Source: Zarea fungicola
Taxonomy: Eukaryota; Ascomycota; Sordariomycetes; Hypocreales; Cordycipitaceae
Assembly: GCA_900169235.1 (NCBI GenBank)
Contig: FWCC01000164.1
Location: forward strand, 1 to 64,000
Direction of reading: 5' to 3'
Length of the DNA: 64,000 nucleotides
Shown: in pieces, positions 42,886 to 54,959 of the stretch
How the letters are laid out: each line of letters starts with the position of its first letter
Numbering within the stretch: the stretch's first letter is position 1
Program-made: the position numbers and the translations under genes
Notes under the pieces: model-generated
Databases searched by the model: none
What the model was told of the DNA's origin: nothing
What the model saw: only the letters and a program-made list of their open reading frames with translations

Positions 42886-44766
42886 GGTTGCGAGATTCGG
42901 CAAGAAACGGCACTGCTTGCAGTTTGGGGTAAAATAACACAGAGCTTGGGACTGAAGAAAGACAGGGGCTGGCTTTACTGGAGATGTATAGTTGAGCAGA
43001 TCGAGAAGAGCTATTCGGAAAGAGCGATGTACTGAAAGGGCGCATGAGATAACTGAGACGGGCGGTATGGCCCTTGATATAGCCGCATTCAGCAATGTGC
43101 CATGAAGCGTATTCGCCATCTCATGCCTTCCCCTTTGTGAACAGAGGCAGCATATTGAAAATGAATCTTAGTAAAGCACTTTGACGTGGTTTGATTGAAG
43201 TCATGTTATGGACAACAGAGGTAGCCAGAAGCTGCGCCGTCTGTGGTTACTGCCGCGGTCAGCGACTCACAAAGGGGACGCGCCCAGCCGAAATCACACT
43301 TGACTGGATGCTTCTGACTGGGGGCTGCAGGGCACAAGTGACAAAAGAAATTGTTCGCTTCTTCGTCGCGGACAAAGCGCCGTGCCGCTGATGGTCACCC
43401 GGTGTGTCGCTCTGTGTTTTGTTTGCTACGCTCGTTGTGGAGCTGAATGCCAGAGCAGTTTCTTCCTTCCAGTACCTCCTGTTTGATTGGCATTGCTGGG
43501 CCTACCAAACATTGACCTACGGTAGAGTTATATATGCACAACGCGAGCTCTTTTCTTGAGGTTTTTCTTCAATAGGAACAAAGGGTCTCTCTGCGCTGGG
43601 CTTTAGTGTCCGCACGACCTGTAATTGACTGGTCTACTATTGACAGAGCAGTAAAGTAGAAGTGGGTTGAACTCGTTGAATGCAGCTGCAGCTGCCCACG
43701 CGCCGGCTGGTTTGATGCATTCCTTTTTTCTCTCCTGGGCTATTGGTAAAGTGTTGTGGTATTACGTGTGATTTTTGATGCCCTTTGTTCTTTTGAGTTT
43801 ACATCAGCAGCAATCCTTATTCCGCCTTCGCCTTCCGCCCATGTTACTGCTGTTTCTTTTCTCCCGCTTCACTGCCCGGAGTTTGTCGTCAACCACATGT
43901 CATCCCGGCACGAATCGTTAATAATCCCTTTAAGAGTGTTTTCTCTAGTTGATGCAGTCATGAGGATTGTATTCTGTCATGTACAACGCAGCGGGAAGTG
44001 CTGTGTCTGGCTGTTTGCCCAGGAAACTGGTGGAGCGCAGTGCCCGTGATTGGAGCAAGCCACAACGTGCCAAAACGGCGACTAGCAAGAAAGACTCAGA
44101 CCTGTTACAGTTGCAGCTCCTAACAGCCCTATCGCAGTGGTTTCTTGGATTGTAGCGAGCACCTTTAAAGTATCGCCATGTGCCTCCGCAAAGTGCAATT
44201 GATACCATGACATGATCTCACGCTACTTGTGAGAGGCAATTATCGTCCTTCTGAAATGCAGAACTTGGTTTTGTGGGTTTATTAGCTTACATGTATGGCT
44301 TACGGTCAAATACGTATGCCAACAGTTGGCCGATAGTCCATATTCAGCGGTGGCGGGTTTTTATCCGCAATAATTTAGGAATACGGGAGTCTCGCCTCCT
44401 TCAGCCCAAATGATGGAGCAAGCCATCGTGGCAAAAGTGCCGTATCGTTTGTGGCAAGGTCTCGTCAAAGCTTCATCCTTTGCGAGACCCTGGTTCCTCT
44501 CCGTCAGCTCTACTCCAAAAGAAGAAAGGCTTCCGAGCTTCCGAGTGGGATCTGCCCCACCACTCACCAACGGTTTGATTGATACCAAGGACAGTGACTG
44601 AGTGCTCAGGAGACCTTTGATTTTGATAATTATTTGCTTTTAATTGACTTGTTAGTAGATAAAGAGTGAAACTTGCCTCTTGCGACTCTCATCCAGCCAC
44701 TTACGCGGTGGCAAATAATTCCGACCATTTTGAACTCTACACCACTTGTTGTACTGTCGAACCCAA
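42886..44766. other. Gene-free stretch
   Basis: About 1.9 kb with only short frames lacking domains or splice logic. It separates two divergent genes and must contain the bZIP promoter. Confidence 0.4.
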
Positions 44767-45721
44767 ATGCTATCCGCCATTGGAGAGGAGCTTTTACACA
44801 CCTATCTGGAAACGCCGTACTTGATCACAACCCAGGGAAACGATCTTTTGACCTCTTCTCTGTCTACCCCCAGTCCAATTAGCAGTACTCTTGTGAATTA
44901 TGGTCAGGTGCCGGGCGTCTGGAGTCAAAGTACAATACCTGGGCAGCCGCCACATTCGCCCTCGAGTCAGGCAGTCGCCCGGCCAATCAAGTCACAGCCG
45001 GGGAAGGACACAGGGAGCTTGGAGTACCAGAGTTTCACTGAAAAGACGGCATCTCAGCGTAGGCAGCGCAATCGTGTAGCGTAAGTAACAAGTCGATTGT
45101 CGGCGAATGAGCTGCTGATTTATTTTTCGACAAACTAGACAAAGGGCATATCGCCAAAGACGACTTGAGTATGTGGAGAAACTACAGGCAGACATTGTGA
45201 AGCTCCAAAGTACAGTGGACCAGATGCGGCGAGAAAATCTGCAACTGAAAATAGCCATTGAGAGAATGGATGGAGAAAACAAGCTTCGCTGGGCCGCACT
45301 GCGCTGGAGCACCAATCTGTCGCCCAAGCAAAGCCCACGGCTTAGTACCATCGTTGTTGACGGTGCGGACAAGACATTCACAATGCACCAAATCTGGGAA
45401 GCCATCATGAAACACGATTTATACAAAGGCGGAGCGGTCAAAGTGAATGATGTCTTTCAAGCACTTCAAACTGAGGATGGATGTGCTGTAACGGGACAGT
45501 CACTAGTCAAGGCCATTGAGCGATGCGGGCCGGTGAGTTTGGGGGCTCATGATTGTTGTCACAAAGATTCGACGTGCCGTGATGGATAACTATATAGTAT
45601 TTAAAAGTTTTGAGATAGATAATAGGCACCCGAACATTTTTGCTTGTATATGGCGGCATGGTTGTCTCATTTGGCCACTCCTGCTTTTATACCTCGTGGA
45701 TTGGTGGCGACCAGTCTTTAA
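44767..45721 (+). CDS. bZIP transcription factor (Yap/AP-1-like basic region)
   Basis: Exons 44767-45080, 45139-45532 and 45626-45721 give about 267 residues. Splice 1 (GTAAGT...ACTAG) restores the basic region: SQRRQRNRVAQRAYRQRRLE (about residues 94-113), with the N-x2-A-Q-R-x-Y-R core of Yap-type factors. A strong zipper follows (VEKLQADIVKLQSTVDQM, then ENLQLKIAI). The third exon is inferred from a GTGAGT donor and a weak ATAG acceptor; it would add FCLYMAAWLSHLATPAFIP. If intron 2 is retained, the protein ends at 45589 instead. The gene lies next to a metallo-beta-lactamase-fold hydrolase and a dienelactone-hydrolase-like enzyme, whose control is a reasonable guess. Confidence 0.82.
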
Positions 45722-45915
45722 AATGGCTGAGGCTGCAGAGGCAAGCCGTGAAATATTTCGAGCGACCAGTCTGAGGTTTTCCAGCTATGCGTGTTGTATT
45801 TGACGCTCTCGGCACTTTGCTTACATCCAAACCAGGGCGCATTCTTGAATATATTCCCATCTGGGATGGTGCCTGTGCGCTTAGCACATCGCCAACAATA
45901 AAGCTGCATGCTCCT

Positions 45916-46791
45916 CTAAAGATGCGCCTCCCGGGGTACAGCAAAGGCGGCCGCGCAACCCATGATCAGCACCGGTGGGTTGAATCTATCGGGATACAGC
46001 TTAATCATCTCACTGTAAGCCTCCCTCTTGTCCTTTGGTTTCTTGGCCAGCACTCTTCCAAAGTCCTCAATGTACTTTTTCGTGGCCGCCAGGTGCCAGA
46101 CGCCGTTGACTTCCTCGGCCTGCTTGTGCCCGGGGACCACGTACGCCGGCTCCAGAGCCTCGACTATCTCGATGGCACGGATCCATTCCTCACGCTTCGC
46201 CTTCGTGTTTGCTTCGGCAAGCATCTGGTGGACCTGTCCGTACACGACGTCGCCACAAACGGCAAGTCGGAGATCTGGCACCCACAGGACGGTAGAGTCG
46301 TGCGTATCAGAGTGGCCGCACTCAATCGCCTGCATCACCCAGCGACCCTCTAGCAAAAACTGTTTATTCTCCGGCAGGGGTCTCGCAAGGATGAAGGGCT
46401 GGTGAATCTGTCCCGGAAATCGCGAACCCCACAGGGAAGAAAAGACGGGCTCCTCAATCTGTTGCTGCATGTGTCTGATAGTCCCTGGTGTGGCCACTGG
46501 CACTGCATCGGGGAAGCGCTTCAGCAAGATTGGGATGCCGAAGAAGTGATCGCCGTGCCCGTGCGTAATGTAGATGTAGCTCAGTTTTCTACCAGGGGCA
46601 ATCTTCTCAATCCATGCGATTAGCTCCTCTGTCTGAGCTATTGTGATTGGAGTGTCAACCAAGACGGCCTCTTTCGCAGTATAAATCAGCGTGCAGGAGA
46701 TGGGCGACCAAAGCCCACCCTTGGATGCGGGAGGAGGGAGCGAAAATGGGATTGGTGCGGCGACGTACACCGCGCAGCGTAAGTCAGACAT
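45916..46791 (-). CDS. Metallo-beta-lactamase-fold hydrolase
   Basis: A single exon of 291 residues from ATG 46791. Zinc ligands are all recognisable: T-H77-G-H79-G-D81-H82, H160 in ECGHSDTHD, D181 in VCGDVVYG, and H222 in VVPGHKQ. It starts with a short strand-rich part (LIYTAKEAVLVDTPI). No signal peptide is evident. The fold covers glyoxalase II, lactonases and the thioesterases that release polyketides. Without a PKS nearby, a lactonase or detoxifying hydrolase is as likely. It is convergent with the bZIP factor (194 bp between the ends), and a DLH-like hydrolase lies 0.9 kb away on the same strand. Confidence 0.9.
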   Translation of the reverse strand: MSDLRCAVYVAAPIPFSLPPPASKGGLWSPISCTLIYTAKEAVLVDTPITIAQTEELIAWIEKIAPGRKLSYIYITHGHGDHFFGIPILLKRFPDAVPVATPGTIRHMQQQIEEPVFSSLWGSRFPGQIHQPFILARPLPENKQFLLEGRWVMQAIECGHSDTHDSTVLWVPDLRLAVCGDVVYGQVHQMLAEANTKAKREEWIRAIEIVEALEPAYVVPGHKQAEEVNGVWHLAATKKYIEDFGRVLAKKPKDKREAYSEMIKLYPDRFNPPVLIMGCAAAFAVPREAHL

Positions 46792-47683
46792 GATGGCAAT
46801 AACTTGAGGGTTGAAGATAAAGTGTTAGGAAAGGAAGAGAGTTTGATTTGAATTGATGCAATGAATTGCGAACTCTGCAGGACTTGTCAACGGCAGAAGA
46901 GCTGCCGCAGATGCAACTATGCCAGCGGTGGGTTCCGGCTGCTGCGCTGCGACGGTCGACTTTATCTTCATTGTCTTGCGCAGATCATGTTACTGTATTG
47001 CATCAGTAGCGGGCTTTCCCCGCACATTCGGCGGGCTGGCCGACCGGTGTGATTACGTTCATGGGGCCGGAGCATCACCATGGCTGTTTGGGAATGGCCT
47101 TTTTGGACGCCTCAAAGAAGATGCCGCTTCGCATGCCAAGGTCCGCCCAAAAGCCACGGTCTGTTGGCCAGCAGTGGACCACTGTAAGCCAAGCTCAGGC
47201 TCGGGACTCCACGACTAATCTAAGACTTCGACCGGAGAATCAGGCCGATCTTAAATGAAAGCCCAAGTGGGCAAACAGAGTTTGGGCTAATGATTTAAAT
47301 TCTATAATGCAAGTGTAGGCTAGCATTACAATATTGTGCGTCAGAGAAGCCCTTTCTATGCCATGTTATACTTAGAGTAGGCTACTGCGTATTAAAGGTC
47401 CTTCTCGACAGGCCGGCGGCTTATTTTCTCTGCCGATTATAAGTCCGCTATATGTCCGCCTTTCAGTGAGGTGACGTATGCCACCCCCTTCATTTTCCAT
47501 AGAAACACAGCAAACACTCCCTTATATCTTCACAATTAAAATAATAATTTTTCAGGATAACTAATTAATTAACTACGTAGTTTATTCTCGACTTGGAGAG
47601 GCAGCAGTGAACTCAGATGCCTCGTAAATAAACCCATTAGGTTCAGCCAAAAAAAAGTCTAATTATCGAACCTTTCAAATTGC
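46792..47683. other. Intergenic between two hydrolase genes
   Basis: About 890 bp, AT-rich toward 47300-47650. No gene or RNA is supported. Confidence 0.4.
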
Positions 47684-48617
47684 CTATGCTGTAATCAGGT
47701 AATGATCAAACCAAGCTGTAGCCTGCGAGAAAGCCTGTTCCTTTGCAAACTTTTCCGTTGGAACGGTCAAGTCACAACGGACCGCAAACCCATGTGATAC
47801 ACCAGAAAAAAGATTGATTTGGTAAGGCTGCTTTGTAGCTTTGAGGATTACCTCAGATTCATGGCGTTTAGTGGCAGTGAATATGCTATCCGTCTCTGCG
47901 GCGGCGATGGATAGAGGGCCGGTAATGCTACCCAGTTCATCTTCCAGGACGCCAGAAGGATGAGCCACAAAGCCGACATCAATGTCGTTTTTGAGATGGC
48001 GGATTACATACTATCCAACGTCAGTAAACTGGGCCATATGACGATATTGTTTAGCGCTGATTTGTATGACTTGGCTTACCTTAGCACCGTGACAGTAGCC
48101 AACAGCGCCAAGCCGCGTTACTCCCATGTCTCTCATAAACTTAATGCCCAACTCAACAGTAGGATCAACGTAAGGTATAGTATGGGGGCTATTTCCGTCA
48201 GAACCCTCCTTCAGCCAAGCTCTCACGTCGAAGCCTTCGGGCATGTTCAGTGGCACAGAGTCCCCATTGTACAGATCGAGAACAACAGTGATGTAGCCAT
48301 GCTGGGCAAAGAGGTCGGCAATCAACTGGCTATTTGGCCAAATTCCAAAGACGTCAGGCATGTATAGTATTCCATGGCCAGCCTTCGCCTTGTCCTTAGG
48401 CGGTGTGGCAATATAAATGTCGATCTTGTTATCTATCTTGGCGAGTTTGCCGGCAGGCTTGCCGCTGCGGAGCTTTAGTCAAAGAAGTTATGAATGGGTT
48501 GTGTAATGAACAGCGTAGGTGTTAATCTGTTGGTTCCGCGATAAAACAAAATGAAGCCCAGACTTACTCAAATAGGCTGCCCTGGGTACAGCATTTTGCA
48601 GGGGGGTTCGATGCCAT
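47684..48617 (-). CDS. Dienelactone-hydrolase family alpha/beta hydrolase
   Basis: Exons 48568-48617, 48080-48464 and 47684-48010 give 253 residues. It starts MASNPPAKCCTQGSLF, a usual fungal DLH beginning, followed after splice 1 by GKPAGKLAKIDNKIDIYIAT. The catalytic triad is Cys141 in GYCHGAK, Asp186 in AAAETDSIF and His218 in VSHGFAVR, with the SHGF loop intact. Splice 2 (AAG|GTAAGC...GATAG|TAT) restores KYVIRHLKND. DLH-like enzymes open lactones or cleave esters in the cytosol, for example in beta-ketoadipate-type breakdown of aromatics. Substrate inferred only from family. Neighbouring hydrolase and bZIP suggest a small catabolic or detoxification group. Confidence 0.9.
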
Positions 48618-50606
48618 CGTAGTGTTTCGTTAGTTGAATTCTAGTGTCCCTAAGTTATATGAATTGGTCTTCGTATTTCTCCATACAACCGTGATTTGAG
48701 TTGTATAAGTAAGATGGCATCTTTCGAGGGGCTGGCCAGCTGTTTAAATAGAATGTACGGATGCTGGCGTATCTGCTTCGCCATTTAGTGTGGGCCAATG
48801 GCGTTCTAGCTCCGATTAATACATCTGACAGCTTTTGTAAAAATTTACAGGTCATAGCATCAATGTACGGCTGACAAACCAGATGTTCGGAGTTTATAGC
48901 ATTAAAACCGGGCAGGTAACTGTAATGCGAACTATACCATTCGACGGTGCCAAAAGCAGACTATAGCTACTTACGGAAGGCTTGTTCCATACTTGTTCAA
49001 ACGAGGGCATTCAAAACCCAGAACCACCACGGCGACGACTAGGCTTCTAGAGGCTGATGTGAGTATAGTGCCAAATGTTAATGGAGCACATCAGACAAGC
49101 ATCCGCGATTGTCTGCTTGGCTGCCGCTAGAAAGACTAAGAAATACAATCAAGCCCTCTATGAGCTCTGACGGTCAGTGTTAGCTATGACCATGTAGTAA
49201 GGAGATCGCCTATTGTTGACAACCGCATGACTCCACAGGCCAGACGTTGCAAGAAGCAAAGTCAATTGTCTTATCTGAGCTACCAACACCGCTGTTTGAT
49301 CGGTCCGCCTTTCAACGACAATCTTGTAACTTCTATTAAGTTTGTATTCAAACAACTTCAAATTATATTCTCTTTCTGCAACGTAATCAATCCGCGAAAG
49401 GAGACTACTTAACAGTCTGCCAGCGCTTACAAACACCTTGGTGTCAGCGGAAGTAGCGTCATTTGGCCCATTAATCCCATTAGCCACTAAACCTGCCTTT
49501 AGAAGAGACGAATTGTACAGCTAACGAAGGGGCAGGTTACGCTGAGTCAGGCTACTCCGAGTCGAGCGAGGAGAATTTAGATGGGCACAGGTAAGAAGAT
49601 TGTCATAGACAAAGGGTATTATTTATATTTACTACTTTGCTATTCTCAATAGTAATAGAACTTAGTTTTTCCTGGATTTTAAGATTAATTAGAGACAGCT
49701 ATTATCAGTGTATGTCGGGCAGAGCCCGAATCCACTGCTGCAATAGGTTACAAACGTTGTGTCACATGAAGGATGTCAGACGAAGAAATAATTCGTACCT
49801 CGTTACTCAACTTTTTGCCCCCTACTTGCACACCCTTCTACAATGCTGAGCATTCACTCGCTGGCAATGGGCGTAGCAGTCAGTGCTCTTACTATCATAC
49901 TCAGTCTGGTGGGAACATGGCTTGCATCTACGACGCCGTTCCATCAGGGCTTGCCCGACACCGCGGTTAAAGTACCAGTGATTGCAGTAGCAGTCAGTTG
50001 TGCTATTTTACCTCTTCTATCTAGCCTCGAGTTATGACCTCTCGCATCCGCCGCGTCGTTACTTCAGGCTCCCATCAGGTAGTAGACCACCACTGAAGGC
50101 AGTGGATGCACCTCTATTTCATGGAAAGTTACTATAAGATCTTAGTGATTAGTAACTCCAGTAATAGCTCCACTCTGAGCACTAACGATGCCTCTTCCTC
50201 CGCTCCATCCGCAGATTCTAGTTTGCACTCGGCTTTACGCAGGACTAGCCCCGGAAGTCACTAACAATACACTGAAGCTACCCGGCACTAAATTTGTGCT
50301 GTCATTTGAAGAACTAAATAGCTTCAAAATCTTCTCGCGCAAGGAGTCATTGCTGAGCGTTCGCAGTTTTCCCTCCTTCTCCTCTCTCAAAAATAATAAT
50401 AATTTGCGTTTGACGTGATGTGGGCATGGTTTGTTGTATGCATGCTGTTTCTGTTCCTCCTTAGGTTTGCCTAGTTGTATTCCCAGTTTCTCGAAGCAAA
50501 CTATTTTAATGTCACATCTGCTGGCCTCCTTTACTACCTTTGATTTAAACATGATTATATAGTATAGTATTTGAATATGGAATCTCACTAACACTAGTTA
50601 GATGTG
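48618..50606. other. Gene-free AT-rich stretch
   Basis: About 2 kb with many stops in every frame. Short frames near 49637-50037 and 50235-50594 have no domain signature. I see no tRNA, transposon or structured RNA. This separates the hydrolase group from the PAD1/FDC1 group. Confidence 0.4.
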
Positions 50607-51695
50607 CTACTGTCTCGATGAGGCCATCATTAAATCTATCCGATTTTTAGGAATATCGTCTATTTCTTGGGCCTCAATAATCTGTTCCATAGCAGTAATG
50701 AGTGTTTCCTCTAGGGATGTGAATCCGCTCTTTCCGAGTTTCCGCAGAAGGTCTGCGCTCCGGCTATTGTCAACTTTGCCAATGTCGACAGCGGTTTCCT
50801 CCACGAGCTCAGGACTCAGAATAGAATCTTGCTCGGGATAGTGTCGGCGAAGTATGGATAAGATATCTTTCCAAGAGTATGGCGATGAGAATGCAAAAAG
50901 ACGCTCTGTTTTAACTTCATCCATCGTGAGGGCGGCCAAGTGCAATAAAGCTGTATCTTCAACATTAACAAACCATTGCGATGGTAGAATTGCAGGAGCA
51001 ATTGGCAATCCGCGAGTGACCGACTCTACCAAGGCAGCCGTACTATGAAAGCCCGTATTTTTGGGAGAAACAACGCGGCCAAAGTTCACATTTGGAACAA
51101 CAGTGTTGAATATGAATGACGGCTTGTGTTGCAAAACCCAATCAAATCCCTGTTGTTCCGCTTGTGCTTTTGCACCGTAATATAGTAGTAGTCCTCTGCT
51201 AATAGAGTCCTGTAAAGTTTCTCCGTTGCACAATGCTTGGCATTGGCTAATTGCAGTCATGTTGTATGTGTCTTGATTGATTTCATATTCGACACCTGGA
51301 ACTGAGCTGACACACGCGCCCTGGGAAGATGTGTACACCAAACGTTTGACGGTAGGCTCCGCATTCGCAGCCTCAAGTAGGTTGATAACGGCTCTCGTTG
51401 TCGACTCAATAATTGATGTGTCTTGTGGATCTAGCCGCATATCTGTAGCCATATGAGCAATTCCATCCACACCTTTGACAGCCTCATTAAACGCCCCATC
51501 CGTTGTGAAGTCGTTGACTTCAATGAGGCTAAATTTTAGCCCATAGAACTCTTTCATCCACTGATGTTTGGGGAGGGACCGAACAGTCCCTCGAACTTCA
51601 TAGCCATGTCGTAGCAAGGTCCCAATGGTAACACTTGCAATATAGCCATTTGCCCCAGTGACGAGGACTAGTCCGCCTGGAGGTACAATGGACAT
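50607..51695 (-). CDS. NAD(P)-dependent dihydroflavonol-reductase-like extended SDR
   Basis: A single exon; ATG 51695 gives 362 residues and the usual MSIVPPGGLVLVTGANGYIA start. An upstream ATG at 51785 would add 30 residues. The nucleotide-binding motif is G14-A-N-G17-Y-I-A20, with R-G-T-V-R-S after beta 2, compatible with NADPH. The catalytic pair is Y172-G-A-K... (Y172-x3-K176) and SS in VYTSSQGA. Family members reduce ketones or aldehydes such as dihydroflavonols, methylglyoxal or cinnamoyl derivatives. It lies 0.6 kb from an SDR on the same strand and in the same neighbourhood as the PAD1/FDC1 pair, suggesting aromatic substrate turnover; this is inference. Confidence 0.88.
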   Translation of the reverse strand: MSIVPPGGLVLVTGANGYIASVTIGTLLRHGYEVRGTVRSLPKHQWMKEFYGLKFSLIEVNDFTTDGAFNEAVKGVDGIAHMATDMRLDPQDTSIIESTTRAVINLLEAANAEPTVKRLVYTSSQGACVSSVPGVEYEINQDTYNMTAISQCQALCNGETLQDSISRGLLLYYGAKAQAEQQGFDWVLQHKPSFIFNTVVPNVNFGRVVSPKNTGFHSTAALVESVTRGLPIAPAILPSQWFVNVEDTALLHLAALTMDEVKTERLFAFSSPYSWKDILSILRRHYPEQDSILSPELVEETAVDIGKVDNSRSADLLRKLGKSGFTSLEETLITAMEQIIEAQEIDDIPKNRIDLMMASSRQ

Positions 51696-52077
51696 ACTAG
51701 AGAGTTGGTCAGGAATGAATGTCGGAGTTGAATAGGACTCCAGTGGTCGAGGAATGCGGGCTGACTGACTTGAACCGGTGAGCATCAATGACAGCAGACT
51801 TTCAGGAAGTACTTATTCTCGCCGCTACAGAGTTTATCTCCGAATCGCCTTTCTCACGAGACTAAAACCAGAATGTTCGGGGTTAGGCAAGACGGTCCAC
51901 TCCTGTTGATTGGTAATAGGCACTAGTCTCCGTAAACAGTCTATCAAGGCGGATTCGCCGCCATTAGCACCTGCAAGGCCGCAACTGCCGAATGATCTGC
52001 ATTTCAAAAAAGCTCGGTCCACATCTGCAGCGTGAGAACAGGAAAGCTGCAGCCCCCATGATTGGTAATCGGCACCA

Positions 52078-52122
52078 CTCCGCGTATTGGTACTTCGCGT
52101 ATTGGTGCTCCGCGTATTGGTA
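52078..52122. repeat. 15-bp tandem repeat, three units
   Basis: Units CTCCGCGTATTGGTA, CTTCGCGTATTGGTG and CTCCGCGTATTGGTA are contiguous. Units 1 and 3 are identical; unit 2 differs by two transitions. Confidence 0.9.
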
Positions 52123-52151
52123 GCTATCGGTGTTCAGTGAGAGGGATATGT

Positions 52152-52179
52152 GTGTATTGTCTGACTAGCTATTCAGGGG
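52152..52179 (+). repeat. Dispersed 28-bp element, copy 1
   Basis: Shares 26 of 28 positions with 57409-57436 (core CTGACTAGCTATT, then AGGGG). Both copies lie just past the 3' end of an oxidoreductase gene (the SDR at 52280 and the GMC gene ending at 57161). Confidence 0.7.
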
Positions 52180-52279
52180 CAATGGGGTATCATCATAGGT
52201 ATATTTACACAACACGCTGGCTAACTAGGTGTGAGGTACTTCCATGGTCCGTTCGTCTAAAGCCCACTGAGCGTGGCAT

Positions 52280-53414
52280 TTACCAAGAAAACTTCTGGCC
52301 GACAGAGATTTCGGAAAACTCCCACAGTCGCTCAGCCTCAGAGTTAGAGACTGCTAGCGGCAGGGCCTTGCCACTGATCTGGCAGTCCTCCATATACGCT
52401 CCCCAATTTGCAAGACCACCCTTAGTCTCCCCAACATTCTCCGCGAGCTTCGGATCAAGGGCAGCAACTAAACTTGTAGCTGCACCAGCGCCAAGCGTTT
52501 TGTATGACATGAAGCCATGTAGCGCCATAAGTTTGATCTGCTCAATTGTTTTTTCCGGAAAATTTCTGTCCAGCTCGGTAGCAATCACCCCTGGATGTAG
52601 ACCAACACTGAGAATACCGTACCGCTCGAACAAGCGCTTGTTTGCACCGATTCCGAACAGTACATTCGCAACTTTGCTGCGATGATACCCATCGACTGGG
52701 ATATAAGCTCTGTTCCTAGCATCAGTGTAGCCCCAGCCATCCATATATTCGTAATTAGGCTGTTCAGCGTCGGGCAGGTCTACATTCTTTATATCAAAAG
52801 TCATGTCGCTCCAGCGCATAGCTGACACAGTAGCTGAGCGTGCACTGACGTTCACAATCCGCGTAGCTCCTTTTTCTTGACCCTCGCTGGCTTTAATAAG
52901 CTTGGCCATTATTAGTGACGTGAATAGGAAATGGCCGACATGGTTGGTTGCGAGGTGCATCTCGATTCCCTCTTCTGTCAAAGTACGCTCTTGAATACCC
53001 ATGACGCCCGCTGTGTTAATCAGAATATCAACCTTTGGCACATCTGTCCAAGAATTGAACTCTGCTGCCGCGGTTCGGACAGAGATCTGATGGGAGAGGT
53101 CCATCTGCAAGGTTCGGTAATCAACATCAGGATAGTTCTGTCGTAGAGCATCAATGACGTCTCGGATTTTATCCTTGTTATGGCTGGCAACAATCAATCG
53201 ACTGGGTCTGTGAGCGACCTGCTAATAAATCAGCTACGATGAGCGTCAAATTCCAAGTATTACTAACCAGAGCTTCAGCCGTAGAAAAGGCGATTCCGCT
53301 GCGGTTGCCGCCCGTTATGATGATAGTCTTGCCACAGATATTGCTTGCAAACACCTCCGCTACCTCGGCGGCTTCGGTATCAGGACCAAAAGCAGAATAA
53401 GTAGTAGTAGGCAT
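52280..53414 (-). CDS. Short-chain dehydrogenase (retinol-dehydrogenase/WWOX-like)
   Basis: Exon 1 is 53268-53414 (ATG 53414), a 49-nt intron (GTTAGT...TAGCAG) follows, and exon 2 is 52280-53218. The product has 361 residues. The nucleotide-binding segment reads I-I-T-G-G-N-R-S-G-I-A, in which the last Gly of TGxxxGIG is Ala. NTAG, VNVSARSATV and the catalytic Y-H-R-S-K are present, so the enzyme should still be active. LHPGVIATELDRNF is the typical late helix of this subgroup, which often reduces aldehydes or ketones of lipids and aromatic compounds. No membrane anchor is visible. It belongs to the group with the reductase and GMC genes. Confidence 0.88.
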
Positions 53415-54959
53415 AATTGTTATGATAATTGATATGGCGAGCACTTATGTTATTGCTTGTAGGCTCTGTTACAGATCATGTTATCGTTACGCTTCGGTGA
53501 CCATTCATCTTGGGGGCGGCGGTCGGTATATGTACGGGTGGCAGGGCTTGGGGCGTGGCTGCGCTCTCAAAGCAATGCTAGAGTTGTAAAGCAACAGTCC
53601 AATGCGTTGTAATAAACTTCACTGGTGTCATTCTCCACAGCCAACATGCATAGCAGGACTGTCTACAGCACTAGCAGCAGGTCCTATACAGCGACGTATA
53701 ACTAACTACAGTGGCATTCCCAGAGCGGCTGTCACAGGAGTTGGAAGTTACTGCATATGACTTAGCTCAGGAAGCATCAGCATTTTATCATGTAGAGCAC
53801 GCCATAGTGGTGGTGCAGAGCGGCCGGGCCGGATACTGGTAGGGGATAAACTTTAGAGTGCTAGTCCACCTTTGACGTCATTCGCTGATGGCCATGTTTG
53901 GTTGAGACAGATGTAGCAAAGATTAACTGCACAAGCCCGCACGGGAACATGAGAGTGCTAAGGCCGGAATATCGCCCCTGTCTCAATGGCGATATCTCCG
54001 AAAGCTATGAAGCGTTTGGGAATTCCTTAACTGGAATCACCGTCGTGATCCGGTGTATGCGCTGGCTTGTAATGCCCGATTGTAGGCTGGCAGAGTTCGA
54101 GATCTACTGGGGGTCATGTTTGCTCGCATTACAGCCGCTTTGTGTCAAGGTAGCCTATATCATGACCCAGGGTTTAGAAACAGTAATATAATACAGGCTT
54201 TCTAGGTTGACTTATGAGTCGTTAATAATAGTAGCCAATCAATATTGTACAACGGGCGATTGATGGTCACTATTCTACAAAATGCAATCTAGACTTTCAA
54301 CCGAATTTGTATTTGCGATGTTCGAGTTGTGAAGTTCGTCCTCAATTGTGAGTAACTCTGTATTAGCTATGTAGTCAATTAATAGAGATGCCATATTTCC
54401 AAAGCTCTGCAGCTGGCAGTCTAACTGAGGCACATCATGAATAAGCCGCCGCAAGATTCGCCGTTCATCTATATTGTAGTTCGGCTAAATCAAAAAATAA
54501 AATGTGCCGAAATAAATGGCGAGTCGTGCCCACTAGCTGGTAGATTACATATCCTGCGTCGCAGGTTGTCGGAAGCGACGGGAAATAAGCAGCAAGCATA
54601 GACAGCATAGCCGGATTTAGGTTGCTTAAAGCCGTCCAAGAGATTAAATCAATCTCCTAATCACAGGGTATTCTCTCGCGAAGTTGCTTCAAATGCCGAT
54701 GGAGTGACCGGGAATCAAGAGTAAGCAAACGCTGCGCGGTGTCAATAGCGCAGTCGTTGATCATGTCGGAGTCAGGAGAGAATTGCTGCGCCCGAGTTCT
54801 TCATGTTCGAGTTAGTGAAATTAAAAGGGTCAGTGCCTTACGTCACAGTAGAGTGAAATATGAACATATAAAAGTAAAGTTGTCGCGCATCCAGAGAAAG
54901 ATTCTATATAATATAAACGCACATTTACATCATTTCAACCCAACCGAATACCCATCAAG
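53415..54959. promoter_or_regulatory. Divergent SDR / GMC intergenic region
   Basis: About 1.5 kb between divergently transcribed SDR and GMC genes. It holds both promoters. Short frames near 53898-54191 and 54739-54963 have no support as genes. Confidence 0.35.

Larger units (their letters stand above)
51696..52279. other. Intergenic with tandem repeat
   Basis: Lies upstream of the reductase and downstream of the next SDR. It contains the 15-bp tandem repeat at 52078-52122 and one copy of the 28-bp dispersed element. Confidence 0.4.

Noticed and set aside
53898..54191. A 97-codon plus-strand frame upstream of the GMC gene
   Set aside because: Contains no family pattern and sits in the divergent promoter region.
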